Below are positions 12,401 through 24,900 of a stretch of DNA of 64,000 nt, one piece after another (position 1 is the stretch's first letter; each line of letters starts with the position of its first letter). Location: assembly GCF_007655135.1 (NCBI RefSeq), contig NC_045129.1, positions 5,270,001 through 5,334,000 on the forward strand. The letters run 5' to 3'. Source of the stretch: Punica granatum. Its lineage: Eukaryota; Streptophyta; Magnoliopsida; Myrtales; Lythraceae. The position numbers were made by a program, and so were the translations under genes. Below the pieces are notes generated by a model. That model made no database searches and was not told the origin of the DNA. It saw nothing but the letters and a program-made list of their open reading frames with translations.

Positions 12401-13121
12401 TCTTTATGTACCCGTCCAAGTCCAAGAAATTGATCCAAGGGATCGAGTCCCCGATGCTCAGCCCCCCGCTCAAGACGAACACCTCATTGATCATCTTCTT
12501 GAACTTCTCTGGGTTCATGATCGACCCATCAGTTTTCTGAGTGTACTTCTTCCCCAGAACCATCCGGCTGATCACGTTGAGGCTGAGGTCGGACAAGTGG
12601 TCAATCAGGGTGACCGGGCTCTCCCTCATGTCGAAAAGGTCGTGGAGGAAGGCCTTCATCTCTTCCTCTCGGATGTACCGATAAGACTCGAGGCGCTTCG
12701 GACTGAAGAGTTCCATCATGCTTATCTTGCGTGCTTGGCGCCAGTACGGGCCGTACTCGGACCAAGTGATGTTGGAGTAGTTGTAGGTGATGTACTTGCC
12801 AACATTGAACTTGGGCCGGCCTGCGAAGGTCGCATCGTGTGTCTTGAGGATCGCCCGTGCCATCTCCGCGGATGAGGCCACAATTAGAGGAAAGGAACCG
12901 AAGCGGAGGCTCATCAAGGAACCGTACTTCTTAGAGAGCTCATGAATGGAGTGGTGGGGAAGTGGACCAATAAGGTTGAGGTTCCCGATGATGGGCCAAG
13001 GCTTCGGGCCGGGGGGCAAGTTGAGCTGCCGGCCGCGGCAGAAGCGACGGGAAAGGAGGATGAGGGCAAGGGTTGCTAGCCATGCGGCAGTATATGAAGC
13101 CCAATTGGAAGGAATGTCCAT
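9473..13121 (-). CDS. CYP92A: Cytochrome P450, CYP92A type (copy 1)
   Basis: This is an ER-anchored heme monooxygenase that uses NADPH-P450 reductase; its substrate is unknown. Exon 1 is 12216-13121 and exon 2 is 9473-10105, joined in phase 0 across a 2.1-kb intron (donor GTACGT, acceptor CTATAG), giving 512 residues, the usual family length. Visible motifs are a membrane helix at about 11-27, the LPPGP hinge at 35-39, the I-helix oxygen motif AGGTDTS at 306-312, the ExxR pair E364/R367, PERF at 419-422, and the heme loop PFGSGRRMCPG with Cys446. I chose the MDIPSNW start because it fits the family and all copies share it; an in-frame ATG seven codons upstream (13142) is possible. Copy 1 differs from its sisters at normally conserved spots (PKRTR, ERFIWRE). 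The CYP92A assignment comes from recognising the sequence, not from a search. Relatives have been linked to brassinosteroid, flavonoid and (CYP92C) homoterpene chemistry. Confidence 0.93.
10138..11660. mobile_element. Foldback (long inverted repeat) in CYP copy 1 intron
   Basis: The left end 'ttggtacaaaacctttttg' onward and the reverse complement of the right end match over at least 220 bp with indels, including 'ttcatacaaaacgtttat' and the 'gccacatc.ttaatat' block. Inward the arms continue as weaker, A-rich similarity to about 600-700 bp each. No coding frame is present. Related foldbacks lie in the introns of copies 2 and 3, so insertion preceded the duplications. The transposon superfamily is unknown. 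Confidence 0.8.
10707..10997. mobile_element. MITE nested at the centre of the intron foldback
   Basis: The element begins 'ttgtttgtttttcaa' and ends with the reverse complement of 'tgtttggttttcaa', giving terminal inverted repeats of about 14 bp around AT-rich non-coding DNA. Copies lie at about 17589-17893 and 41068-41398 in the other introns, and a related one at 53634-53968. Confidence 0.6.
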
Positions 13122-13689
13122 ATTTGAAAGGTTATGCGCCATTATTAGTTCGTACAACGAGGAAATTGGGCTAAGGATGTTTGAAGTGGAAGTGGAAGAT
13201 GCATATATGAATTGGAAATGGGAAGTATATACACATATATACATTCCAGTTTCCAATTACGTGACGCAATGATACCGACCGCATCTCAAGCTTTGCTAGA
13301 GGTCGTGGAAGAGCATGTGCAAGGAGAAATTTGTCGGCCTTCGGCATGTCTCGATTTATTAACATGAAACACGTGTTTAATATATTGTTTTTTTCCTTTT
13401 CTAATTTTTCTGACAAGTGTCAGAAGAATTCCCGAATTTATTAGGAAGTTTGCATTCAAAAAAATATGTAGCGCCGCAATACACGAAAAAACAAACACAA
13501 AAAAAGAAAATAAATAAATGAGAGCCGTGCTTTGCATTCCGAGATTCCCAAACACGTAAGTATTGATTGAAGTTGCAATTGTTTCATTTGTGTAAAATGT
13601 TGTTTTTCTTCATCTCGCCTAAAATGTTGTTTGCCTTCTTCATCTCGAACATTTATATAGAGGAATAACTTGGCCCCAACTGAAATAAT
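13122..13689. other. Short upstream region of CYP copy 1
   Basis: Parts of this region (13320-13680) match 21490-21730 and 46260-46830, the far upstream regions of copies 2 and 3. The 1.2 kb or more lying between those parts and the TATA region in copies 2 and 3 is missing here. Copy 1 therefore has a condensed upstream region that runs straight into spacer L. Confidence 0.6.
13202..13209 (-). promoter_or_regulatory. Probable TATA box of CYP copy 1
   Basis: CATATATG lies about 85 bp upstream of the chosen ATG, at the place where copy 3 has TATATAT. A second TATATA-rich stretch (13226-13241) is an alternative. Confidence 0.4.
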
Positions 13690-15654
13690 AAAATTAAACT
13701 AGAAGAGATCGAGAATTTATCTTGTTTAAACTATATTTTCCTTTTGTGTAGACCACCTCTATGACTAATTTTGCTTCGACTCTCACGTATAATTAAAAGA
13801 GATTCTGGTTCGATATTTGGCACAGGACTACTTATGCCACTTATTAGATATTAGGATTTCAATTTTCTTTTTTCGTTAAATGAATTTTAATTTTCTTATA
13901 AGCCTATCGACCTCCTTTGTAATTAAAAGAAAAAAAAAGTTCAGCTGTGGCAGTCAATAAAGAACATAACTATTTCAAAATCATGCATTATTTTGGGGTG
14001 TACCTGGTATACGGAAACCCAACGAGATCCGATTAATCCAATTTGAGTTAGATCAGCTCGCTAAAAGATAAAACTCTTCCAGCATTCATTTTTTTTCCAT
14101 TTAAATGATTCAAATCTAAAATCTTATTTAAAAAGAATAGTATCAAATTACCTAAACCAACCCATGTTACAATTCATCATGTTTTACATATTGCCTAAAC
14201 CAGCACATATTACAATTCGAATTGTAACAATGTGTTTTACATATTAGTAATGTTCTCTACAAACATGTGGATATAGAATTTTAAACATCCTGGGTATAGT
14301 TCCAGATTTATTAATTAAAAATTTTAAACCCAATGTACAGTTCCAGAATTGCCCAATGGCCCCAAGCTGCACTGTTTTCACCCGCATCGGAGGCAGCTGC
14401 AACGACTCAATGACCGTGGCCTCCTCCTACCCGACCTACCCAGACTAATCGGTTTCTTTCCTCTCTTTCCGGTGATGGATTCTTCTCTTGGTCTTTTGTC
14501 TTCTCCCCGCGATTGTATCCTCGCCTACTATGACATATGATCGCAACAATAGTCTGATTGTTCTACTTTCCACATGCAAAAACCAATCTTTTATGGCTTC
14601 TGCTTTTTTTGTGTTGTTTTTGCAGGTATCAGCTCCTTGTGTAATCGTTGGTCTAATCCAATCAAGGAGGCTTTAGGCTTCCTTGGTTTGGTTGCCGATG
14701 ACTCTGTGGTGATTGCTGGTATGAACCAACCATGCTCCTTGGGTTGATTACTTAGGGCTTGAGCTATTAAGGATTGGGTAGATTGATTGTGTCTGTTGGT
14801 TGTTATTATTGGTGAGATCTTGCGCTCGGATACTAGCCCTAGATATCCTAGCCATCTACTTTATTTTGAAGTAGAATTTCATTGTGGATTTAGGATGTCC
14901 ACCTTTCCGATTACTATTAGGATCCACAATGAAATACTGATAGTGATTGGAGCCGACGGCTTCAAAATAACAAATTATAATTGTATCCGTTCTTTGATGT
15001 TTCTCCTATTTTTCCTTTGTAGTTTACCCGATGAATAAACCCCTTGTCTCCGGTCTAGTAATTTCTGATTAGACATTTTAACCTGTATCCGTTTTTGTTG
15101 TAGATTTATAAAGGATTCATTTATCTGCTTGAGCAAAAAATACCTACTATAGGATGATTGCGGACTCAAAAGAAACAAATCAGCAAATGTGTTCTAAAAC
15201 ATAAAACCCGTGTTCATAATTATTGTATCTTTTTTTTTTGGGAATATTTTTTCCTGACAAACAATATCAGAAGAATGCCTGAATAAAATAGCAAAATTCT
15301 ATCTCAGAAATTACGTTAAGCTTCCGTGCTTAATTAGTTTCCGTGCTGATTATTTTTTGATGTGCACCATAATATCCGAAAATCCAACGGATCTCAACTA
15401 ATTCAATTTCAGGTTTCAAATTTGAGTCTTATAAATAGAGAAAATTCATACCGTGAGAGTTTTACCTTTTATTGATCAACCTGACTCGAACTGAATTAAT
15501 TCGATATTTTGGATTTTTGAATACCAAAGACCAATGAGCACACCAAAAAAAATTAAGCTCAGGTATTATTACACAAAAAGAAAAAATAAATAAACGAAAC
15601 TGGTGTCTTTTTCAGTTCACGGAAAAAAAAAAAAGCACCGCATTAACGCATGCT
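13690..15654. other. Duplicated spacer 'L', copy 2
   Basis: This is collinear with 6600-8615, sharing SINE-like copies at about 14000-14170 (minus) and 15410-15556 (plus). It lacks the 46-bp poly-C tract. No sustained open frame is present. Confidence 0.75.
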
Positions 15655-16265
15655 GACCCTTCCTTGATAGGCCTCGGCCCTATATGCTATATGTTAAGCT
15701 GCCCCTGTCCATGATCAGATCTGACAATTTTACTGGGCATAAACCCATGCTTCTATTGCTTAGACGTCCCTTGATCCCTGGAGGGTATCAGCCCATGCTC
15801 TGGTTATTTGTATTCCGTCCAGTTTGCTCCCCGGCTTCAGTTTTTTGCCATCAAATACCACCTTTTTGCAAGCAGTATAGACATATGATTTTTAGCCAGC
15901 TGAATCTGGGGTTGAAGTCGATGAAAGAATGCTGCGGAGGAGCTCAAATCAGTTCATTCCTGATTGTGGAGGAATAGAGTTTTTCTGATGGGCTTGTGGT
16001 GGAGCTGCAATGGGTTTGATGAACTGATTGCATGATGTCGCAGCAGCTCTCTGCATTTACCATGTGAAGCCTTTCAGTGTGCATTCCCTTCACCCGATAT
16101 GTTCTCTTTCGGACATAGCACAGTTAATTACACCATTTTCTAACAGAAACATGTACCGACTGTCTCTTTCAGAGGGACTCCCCGTGAACATAGTAAGTCG
16201 GCCTTGCCCCGTTCTGCAATTTGGTTGGCCAGTTATCCTTAGGTTGTGAGTTCATCAAGAGGACT
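15655..16265 (-). repeat. Dispersed module 'M', copy 3
   Basis: This copy lies about 190 bp beyond the stop codon of CYP copy 2. It is very similar to copy 2 of the module but has lost about 40 bp in the distal third near 'agagggactccccgtgaac' and carries an in-frame stop in the open frame seen in copy 2, which argues against coding. Confidence 0.65.
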
Positions 16266-16453
16266 GGTCTTTTTCAAAATCTGGTCTTTTTCAGAACTTA
16301 GCAAAATCGTAAGTAAGCATTTTTTTCGGTCATCCCAACACGATGAAAGCCAAGATATAAAAGATGAAATCAGGAACTTAATATTACCGATCCAACCTAA
16401 TATAATTAAGATTGACTAACACCATGAGACCATCTTGATTCCGTACGTAGATA

Positions 16454-19400
16454 TTAATACATAGAGTATAGATGAGGAGGCAGCCTTGGCTTAGGAACGA
16501 CGAGAAGAGGGACCTTCCTAGGAGTAGTGAGACCGAAGACCTCCTCCATGTCCAGATCCTCAGGTCTCATCTCCCCAGGCAGCTTCCACTCGAACCCGTG
16601 TAGAAGATTAGCGAGGCTCCCATGGACCACCTTGAGTCCCAGGGGGTACCCTGGGCACATTCGCCGGCCTGACCCGAAGGGCAACAGTTCAAAGTCCTGG
16701 CCCTTCACATCAGTTTTCCTCCCGAGGAACCTCTCGGGCCTGAACTCATCTGGATCGCCCCAGATCTCTGGATCCCTACCGATTGTCCAAACACTCACCA
16801 AGGCCCTGGTGCCCTTGGGGATGTCGTAGTCGCCAATCTTGCAGTCCTCCCGGCACAGCCTAGGGATGAGCATCGGGACCACGGGGTGAAGTCTCATGGC
16901 CTCTTTGGTGATGGCATTAATGTACGGCAAGTTCACAATGTCCGTCTCTTGGACCCACCTTTCTTTTCCAATTACCTTGTTCAGTTCTTCAGTAGCCTTT
17001 TCGATGATCTCAGGCTTTCTGAGTAACTCCGACATAGCCCACACCACGGTAACGGCTGAGGTATCTGTTCCACCGGCTATGAAGTCCTATAGACACGCAT
17101 AACTTGGGGTGATACCATAATTGGTACAAAACCTTTTTGAAATGTAATACTTTCATACAAAAACTAAAAATTGTAGCGATTTCATACAAACGTTTATATT
17201 ATGTTTCAAGGTTCAACAATTCATCAATTTATGCTAACGTGATTCCACGATGGCTGTTGACGTGTCCAACAACACTGACATGGCATGCCACATCGTTAAT
17301 ATAACAATAAAAATAAAAAATGGGAAAATACAATAAAATTTCACAAAACTTTTTTTGAAAAGCGCTACTAAATATTGAAAATTCAATAAAATTTCATGAA
17401 AATAGAAAAAAAAACGTCAAAAAATAAGAAAATTAGAATGTACTTTTCGGAAAAATTTTAAGAACCAACACTAAAAAATAAAAAAAATTTAAGAAATATA
17501 AAAAAAATAAAAATACAAAAAAATTTCAGAAAAATAACAAAGTTTTTCAAAAATATAATATTTTTCAATATTTTCAAAAACACCACTTAGTTGTTTGTTT
17601 TTCAAATAATAGTTCTACCCAACTCGATTCAACTATATTCTTCCATATATTCAACAATATAGTCATTTCTAGTTTGCCTTTTTCTACCATTCAATAATAA
17701 TTTCTTACTCATATTTTTTCTAACCATTTTTATAATCAATTTTTAATAATAAATTTCCCATTTACTTTCACATCTATATATATGTACATATATATATTCT
17801 CATATATTAACATATTTGTCAGCGTTCGCAATCATTGCACAAAATCAAGTTGAGTTGAATCATTTATCTTACTCAAAAACCAAACACAAGCATAGTATTT
17901 TTCAAGAGTTTTTTACTATTTCCTAAAATTTTTATTGTATCTTTTCAATTGTTGTTATTTTTCTAAAAGTTTCATTGAATTTTTAAGATTATGTGGCATT
18001 TTTAAAAAAATTTATAGAAAAAAATTCTTTAGTTTTAGTATTTTTCGAAATAATATTGTTATTCTACTAAAATTTTATGATATTTTTCCAATTTTTTGTT
18101 ATTTTAAGAATATTGTTGCATTTTATGTATATAGCGGAGAATTTAAATTTTCTTTAAAAATTCTTTTCATTTAGTATTTTTGGGATTTTTTTTATATTTT
18201 TGAAGTTTTATTGAATTTTTTATTTAGTGGTGTTTTTTAAAATATTGTTTCGAAAAAATAGTTTTAATATTTTTTGAAACAATTTTTTTTTGAGATTTTA
18301 TTGTATGTTTAAATTTGTCTCATTTTTCTGAAATTTTATTGTATTTTTCCAATTTTTTTGTTTTATTGATATACTAATGATGTGGCACGCCACGCTAGCA
18401 TTGTTGGACACGTCAATTGCCACTATAGAGCCATGCCAGCAAAAATTGGTGGATTGGTCAACATTGAAACATAATATAAACGTTTTTGTATGAAATTGTT
18501 ACAATTTTTACTTTGTGTATGAAAGTGTTACATTTCAAAAAGATTATTGGAAAATTATGGAGAAAATCATAGATTTATATAAGGTTTGGGTACTATCACT
18601 TAATAGCTTAAGTGTTTAAGGGAAAATGGACACATGTCCGTATAAGTCCAATGAAAATTTAATAAAATATAATAATAAAGGTTCGGGGATTACTCCAAAT
18701 AGAAGTATCTCTTTTGATATTTCCAAATAATAGAGGCCAGCCCGAATGGAATTGGTTTCAGCATGTCCACTACTCTCCTAACAATATTATAGCTAGATAT
18801 TGTACAAACTTTTTAAAAATCGTCAAAATCTATAATATTTTTCTACTCAAATTAATGCAAGCAGTTTAGATATCATTATTTAATATGTCTATATAATTTG
18901 AAATTCTCTTTCATTCAGAAAAAAATCACATATTTGTAATATTTTTACTATTTTACATCTAAAATATATCATATTTGAACAAAATTTGAACTTTTAAAAA
19001 GTGTGGATCAATGCGGAATGAATGAAGTAATAGAGTTAATCGACTATACGCACCAGAATGAATGCCTTAACTCCGTGTCTCTCTAGCTTCACTTCGAGGT
19101 TGGGATCATCAGCCAGCTGAAGCAACACATCCACCATGTTCTTGGCTACGTAGTCCTCCATACCTCCTCTTCTCCTCTCGTTGTGCTCATCCAAAACATG
19201 CTCCAAGAACCTGTCAAACTTCTTGCTCAATGCCTTCATCCTCTTTATGTACCCGTCCAAGTCCAAGAAATTGATCCAAGGGATCGAGTCCCCGATGCTC
19301 AGCGCCCCGCTCAAGAAGAGCACCTCGTTGATCATCTTCTTGAACTCCTCTGGGTTCATGATCGACCCATCGGTTTTTTGAGTGTACTTCTTCCCCAGAA

Positions 19401-19962
19401 CCATCCGGCTGATCACGTTGAGGCTGAGGTCAGACAAGTGGTCAATCAGGGTGACCGGGCTCTCCCTCATGTCGTAAAGGTCATGGAGGAAGGCCTTCAT
19501 CTCTTCCTTCCGGATGTACTCATAAGACTCGAGGCGCTTCGCACTAAAGAGCTCCATCATGCTCATCTTACGTGCTTGGCGCCAGTACGGGCCATACTGG
19601 GACCAGGTGATGTTGGAGTAGTTGTAGGTGGTGTACCTGCCAGCATTGAACTTGGGTCGGCCCGCGAAGGTCACATCGTGTGTCTTGAGGATCGCCTGTG
19701 CCATCTCCGCGGATGAGGCCACAATTAGAGGAAAGGAACCGAAACGGAGGCTCATCAAGGAACCGTACTTCTTGGAGAGCTCATGAATGGAGTGGTGGGG
19801 AAGTGGACCAATAAGGTTGAGGTTCCCAATGATGGGCCAGGGCTTCGGGCCGGGAGGCAAGTTGAGCTGCCGGCCGCGGCAGAAGCGGCGGGAAAGGAGG
19901 ATGAGGGCGAGGGTTGCTAGCCATGCGGCAGTATATGAAGCCCAATGGGAAGAAATGTCCAT
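16454..19962 (-). CDS. CYP92A: Cytochrome P450, CYP92A type (copy 2)
   Basis: This is an ER monooxygenase closely related to copies 1 and 3. Exon 1 is 19054-19962 and exon 2 is 16454-17086, joined in phase 0 (donor GTGCGT, acceptor CTATAG), giving 513 residues. The extra residue is a second Gly in the RRRGGMED loop at the end of exon 1. All P450 signatures are present: LPPGP hinge, AGGTDTS, KEAMR, PERF and PFGSGRRMCPG with the heme cysteine. The N-terminus MDISSHW differs slightly from MDIPSNW in the sisters. The reading frame is intact, but the upstream region has lost the TATA sequence seen in copy 3. The substrate is unknown; identical motifs suggest the same class of reaction as its sisters. 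Confidence 0.93.
17117..18547. mobile_element. Foldback in CYP copy 2 intron
   Basis: This is the sister of the element in copy 1, with the same left terminus 'ataattggtacaaaacc' and a nested MITE at about 17589-17893. The right terminus is cut short: after 'aaaaagatt' the sequence jumps to flanking intron DNA, losing the last 15 bp or so of the inverted repeat together with some flank. Confidence 0.75.
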
Positions 19963-21852
19963 AGTTGAAAGGTAATGCGCCATTACGAGTTGGTACAATG
20001 AGGAAGTTGGGCTAAGGATGTTTGAAGTGCAAGTGCTAGGGTGGGTGCATCTATGGAGTGGAAATGGGAAGTACGTAGAAGAGATTGGTAATGTGTTCTA
20101 TTTAATAAAGAATCAATCTCACCAACAATCATGATCAGTGGAATCAGTTTGGTGCTTATTTCTCTGAAGTAATATTTCGAGTTTGAATCTTACGAATGGA
20201 TAAAATCTTTAATTGTGAGAACTTTATCCTTTAGTGGGCGAACTAAATTAATCAGGGTAAGTTGAGTTTCCGAATATATGAGGGTACACATCGAGAAATA
20301 TTTCTTTGATACCCTTTTAAGTACCGTGATTTCACTCAAAAATATGAAAGTTATTATATGAAAGTTCATGCCTACACATATCAGAGAAGAGAAAGGACTC
20401 CATATTAGTGTCCTTCCTTGGACTCATATTCCACGGGACGGACATTATCAGGTCGAGAAAAAGGGCAGATATATTTTCCTGGTTGCTTGCAGAAGCTGTG
20501 GTAGAAAATATGATGTCTTCATCATCAACCGCCTACCTCAGTGATTGGCGACCATACTCCATGTAAGTGTCTGCGATTGCAACAGAATAACCTTCACAAT
20601 TTCAAGTTACCAACTTCTAATTTTTATATTATTTTTCCTACCGAATGTTTTTTTTAATATTATTTCTTTCATTTTCCCTTTAATTTGCAAAATCGAAGAG
20701 CTGGTTGGTGAAATAAATTTTTTACTATATCAATTGAAGTAAGGAACGTCCCAATCACATCTTATCATTGCAGTGAAATATATAAATGTTGATTAATCTG
20801 GCTAACATTGAACTTGGTAAAATGAAATGGATGAATAATTGAAAAATTAAATTATTCAGGAATATCCATAATGCTAAGGTTACGCTAGTTGATAGGAGGG
20901 AGTCGGTCCTTTTCTGCTTCTTCTTCTTCTTCTTCTTTTTTTGTGAATCCTATGTAGGTCCATAACATTATCAAATAATGACTATGAATTATTTAGTCCT
21001 CTTTACCATAAAAGGATAAGAAAAACCATTTGAAAAGGGACATGCCCAAGGCGCACACCTTTCCAATTAAGTCCAAATTGGATTAGACTGAATGACTCGA
21101 CGTAGGTGAAAGCGATACCATCTAAGGTGCACAAGTCTGAATGATTGTCGACCACCAGATCTGCTCGTCTACCATATTCATCCTAGCCCTTTAGCATATG
21201 GTAATCTAATAAATAAATAATAATAAAAAAAAAAGAACCACTCAAGAGAAAGAGAGAGAGAAAGAAGTCGCAAGGAGATATCATGGATTTGTAGTAAATT
21301 TCACATACTTTTATTTTCTTGAAGTAAATTTCACATTCCTATAGTCTGTTTCTAAATAATTTGAATTGAAGAACTTCCAAGGGGTGGAAAACAACAGTGT
21401 TCGTCGCACAGCACCGGTCAATAATTGATAAAGTTCATCCATATCTCGATGTTGATCATCCATATCTAGAGCTCGTGGAAGAGCATTTGCAAGGAGAAAT
21501 TTGTCGGCCCTTGCCTTGTCTCGATTTATTAACATGAAACACGTGTCAGAAGAATTCCCGAATTTGTTAGGATAAATAAATGAGGGCCGTGCTTTGTATC
21601 CCAAGATTCCCAAACACGTAAGTATTGATTGAAGTTGCAATTGTTTCATATGTGTAAAATGTTGTTTGTCGTCTTCATCTCGAACAATTATTTAGGGGAA
21701 TCACTTGGCCCCAACTGAAATAATAAAATTTGGAAGTGCACCCAGATGACACGTCAATCATGTTCCCTTTCTTTTGATTTTATCTTAAGTTAAGAGGTCT
21801 CAGATTCGATCATCGTTAATGGAACTCTTCCCTTGGTTTTGATTTTTCCATT
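19963..21852. other. Upstream region of CYP copy 2
   Basis: This is collinear with 43437-46980 upstream of copy 3, though shorter. It includes a SINE-like family A copy at about 20165-20290 (plus). The expected TATA site reads 'gcatctatggag' (20047-20058), where copy 3 has 'tatatatggag'. It ends at the copia insertion point with the target sequence CCATT (21848-21852). Confidence 0.65.
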
Positions 21853-21989
21853 TGTGAATGGTTATTGCCGTACCCAATAGGGTTGGCTTCATCATATATT
21901 TATAATATCAGAATTACAAGGTAAATATTTATACATGGTATGTGTATCTTTTAATAAGGGTAAGAATACCCGAAATATATTCTAATACA
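21853..21989 (-). repeat. 3' LTR of the copia element
   Basis: This is 137 bp running TGTGAATGG to TAATACA on the plus strand. On the element's strand it starts TG and ends CA, and it is preceded by the polypurine tract at 21990-22002. Confidence 0.95.
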
Positions 21990-21994
21990 CCCCC

Positions 21995-24900
21995 TCAATC
22001 TGTTGGGGGCGAAGACACTGACAGATTGCGACAGTGTGTTTGAAATGCCGAAACCGAGAGATTCTTAGTGAGTATGTCTGCCAACTGATCTGATGTAGGA
22101 ACATAGCGAACAAGAAGATCCCCTCGTTGAATTCGTTCCCGTACAAAATGGTAATCCACTGCAATGTGCTTGGACCGTTGGTGTTGAATTGGGTTTGCGG
22201 CTAGATACGTGGCACTAATATTATCACAGCATGCTATTATTGGACTTGGAGCATGCAGGCCAATGTCGAGCAACAATTGTCGGATCCACAAGGTTTCTGC
22301 AACCGCATAGGCTAGAGCTCGGTACTCAGCCTCCGTCGAGCTTTTAGAGACAGTTGGTTGCTTTTTAGATCGCCAAGAGATCAGGTTTGGTCCGACAAAC
22401 ACAGCATAGCCGGTTGTTGACCTCCGAGTATTTGGGCACCCAGCCCAATCAGCGTCGGTGTAGGCTGTTATCTGAAGATTAGGAGACTGACGGAGACGAA
22501 GCCCATGGGTGGACGTGCCACGAAGATATCGTAAAATCCTCTTCGCCGCTTGCAGGTGTGTGGTGCGCGGAGCGTGCATAAACTGGCTAACCAAGTTTAC
22601 TGCATAACAAATGTCAGGCCTTGTAATAGTAATATATTGTAAAGCACCAACCATACTGCGATATTCAGTAGGATCATCCAATAAATCACCATCTGATAGT
22701 GATAGGTGAGTTCGGGACGGTAAGGGTGTCTTGACCGCTGTTGATTTACCAAGTCCAAAACGAGAAAGGACATCAGAAATATATTTCTGCTGAGAAGAAA
22801 TAACGTGTCAGAGGAACGAGTGGCGTGAATGCCAAGGAAAAAGTGTAAAGGACCAAGATCCTTCATTGCAAATTCATCTGATAGAATTTTGATGAAACGT
22901 TCTAGAAGAGTAGAAGAACTTCCTGTAAGGATTATGTCATCAACATAAAGAAGAAGTAAGATTGTGTGAGAACCACTGTGATATATAAATAGGGAGGAGT
23001 CAACTGAGCTAGAATGAAATTGTAAAGTTGAGAGAAAAGAGCTGAACCTAGTGAACCAAGCTCGAGGAGCCTGCTTCAGACCATATAGAGATTTATGAAG
23101 GTGACATATGTGATGTGGAAATTGAGGATGGACAAATCCCGAAGGTTAACGCATGTATACTTCCTCAGCTAGAAATCCATGGAGAAAAGCATTTTTGACA
23201 TCTAATTGACGTATAGGCCATGAGTAAGAGTGAGCAAGTGAAATAATTAGACGAATGGTAGAGGGCTTGACGACTGGACTGAAAGTTTCATGAAAGTCTA
23301 TACCAGATTGTTGACGAAACCCTTGAGCTACAAGACGAGCTTTGTATCGCTCTATTGACCCATCAGCACGATATTTAATCCTGTACTTCCAAGTACTACC
23401 AACCACATTTACCTGAGGATTTGGGGGAACTAAACTTCAGGTACCATTCTGAATAAGTGCATTAAATTCGTCGGCCATGGCTTGACGCCAATTAGGATCT
23501 TTAACTGCCTGTGAGTAGCATGTTGGTTCCACAACAGAATTGTATGAGGAAGTAAATAAAGAAAATTTAGTGTTAGGTTCGTGAATACCAGATTTTGCAC
23601 GAGTTATCATTGGATGATGATTGACGGATGTGGGCGGTAGAGTGATGCGTTGGGCTCGGTCCATTGTAGGGAGTAGAGGTAATCGGGTCGGATCAGGAGA
23701 ATTGGGCAAGATTCGACTCGATGAGGTAGAATGCGACTGGGCAGAGACGGGCTGAGTGGAGGAGGATTGGGCTGACTGATATTGGGCTTGTGAGGCCACA
23801 GATGGATCAGCAGATAGGTGATCGGGCTGTCCAGTTGGAACAGTGGACTGATTAATGTCTGTGGGCTGCGTTTGGCTTTGTTGGGCTGTGTTGAGCTGTA
23901 ATGGGCTGTGGCGAGCTGGGTTGAATTGTATTATGGGCAAGGGACGAATTGTGGTCTGAGAATGAGTTGTAACAGAAGGATGGGCGACCGAAATTAATTT
24001 TTGGTAAGGGAAACAAGTCTCATTAAACTTGACATGTCTGGACGTATAAACTTTGTTTTCAGCTGGATCAAAGCAACGATAACCCTTGTATTCTGTAGCA
24101 TATCCTAGAAAGACACATTCTTTCGAACGGGGTTCTAATTTGTGAGCAACATATGGAGTGAGGTTTGGAAAACAGGCACACCCGAATACCCTTAGAAAAT
24201 TGTAGTCAGGAATTTTTTTAAATAGTTTTTCAAAAGCAGACCGATTTTGAAGAAAAGGAGATGGTAGACGATTAAATATGTAAACCGCAGTTAAAGCTGC
24301 ATCTACCCAAAATTTTGGAGGTAATTGACTTTGAATTAGCAAAGTACGAACCATATCAACAATGTGTCTATGCTTACGTTCGGCAACACCATTTTGTTGT
24401 GGTGTATGTGGGCATGACATTCTAAGAGAAATTCCTGACTCTTGAAATAAATTACGAAATTGAGAATTATTGAATTCTAGACCGCCATCACACTGAAAAA
24501 TTTTAATTTTCCGATTAAGAAAATTTTCGACTTGTGTTTTGAATGTGCAAAAATTATGAAATACCTCAGATTTGCGTTTTAGTGGGAAAATCCACGTATA
24601 TCGGGAAAAATCATCGACAAAGATAACATAATATTTAAAGTCCATATTAGATAAAATAGATGATTGCCATACATCGGCATGTATTATTTCCAAAGGGAAA
24701 GAGGATAAATGCTCAACATTTGAGAAAGGCAAACGAGTAGACTTTCCCAAATTACAATATATGCAGAAATCCTTAAAAGAAGAGAGTTTGGAAACCAGAT
24801 TACGAGATCTAATAATTCCCAAGGGAACTTTATTCGGGTGGCCTAGACGGCGATGCCAAGTTGTAAAAGAAGTTGCGGTGGTGATAAGGGCAGTAGGTTG

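Noticed and set aside
12237..12875. A 212-codon open frame on the plus strand
   Set aside because: It lies wholly antisense to CYP copy 1 exon 1. Similar shadows occur at 19183-19716 and 42657-43190 opposite the other copies, as expected from codon bias in the real gene.
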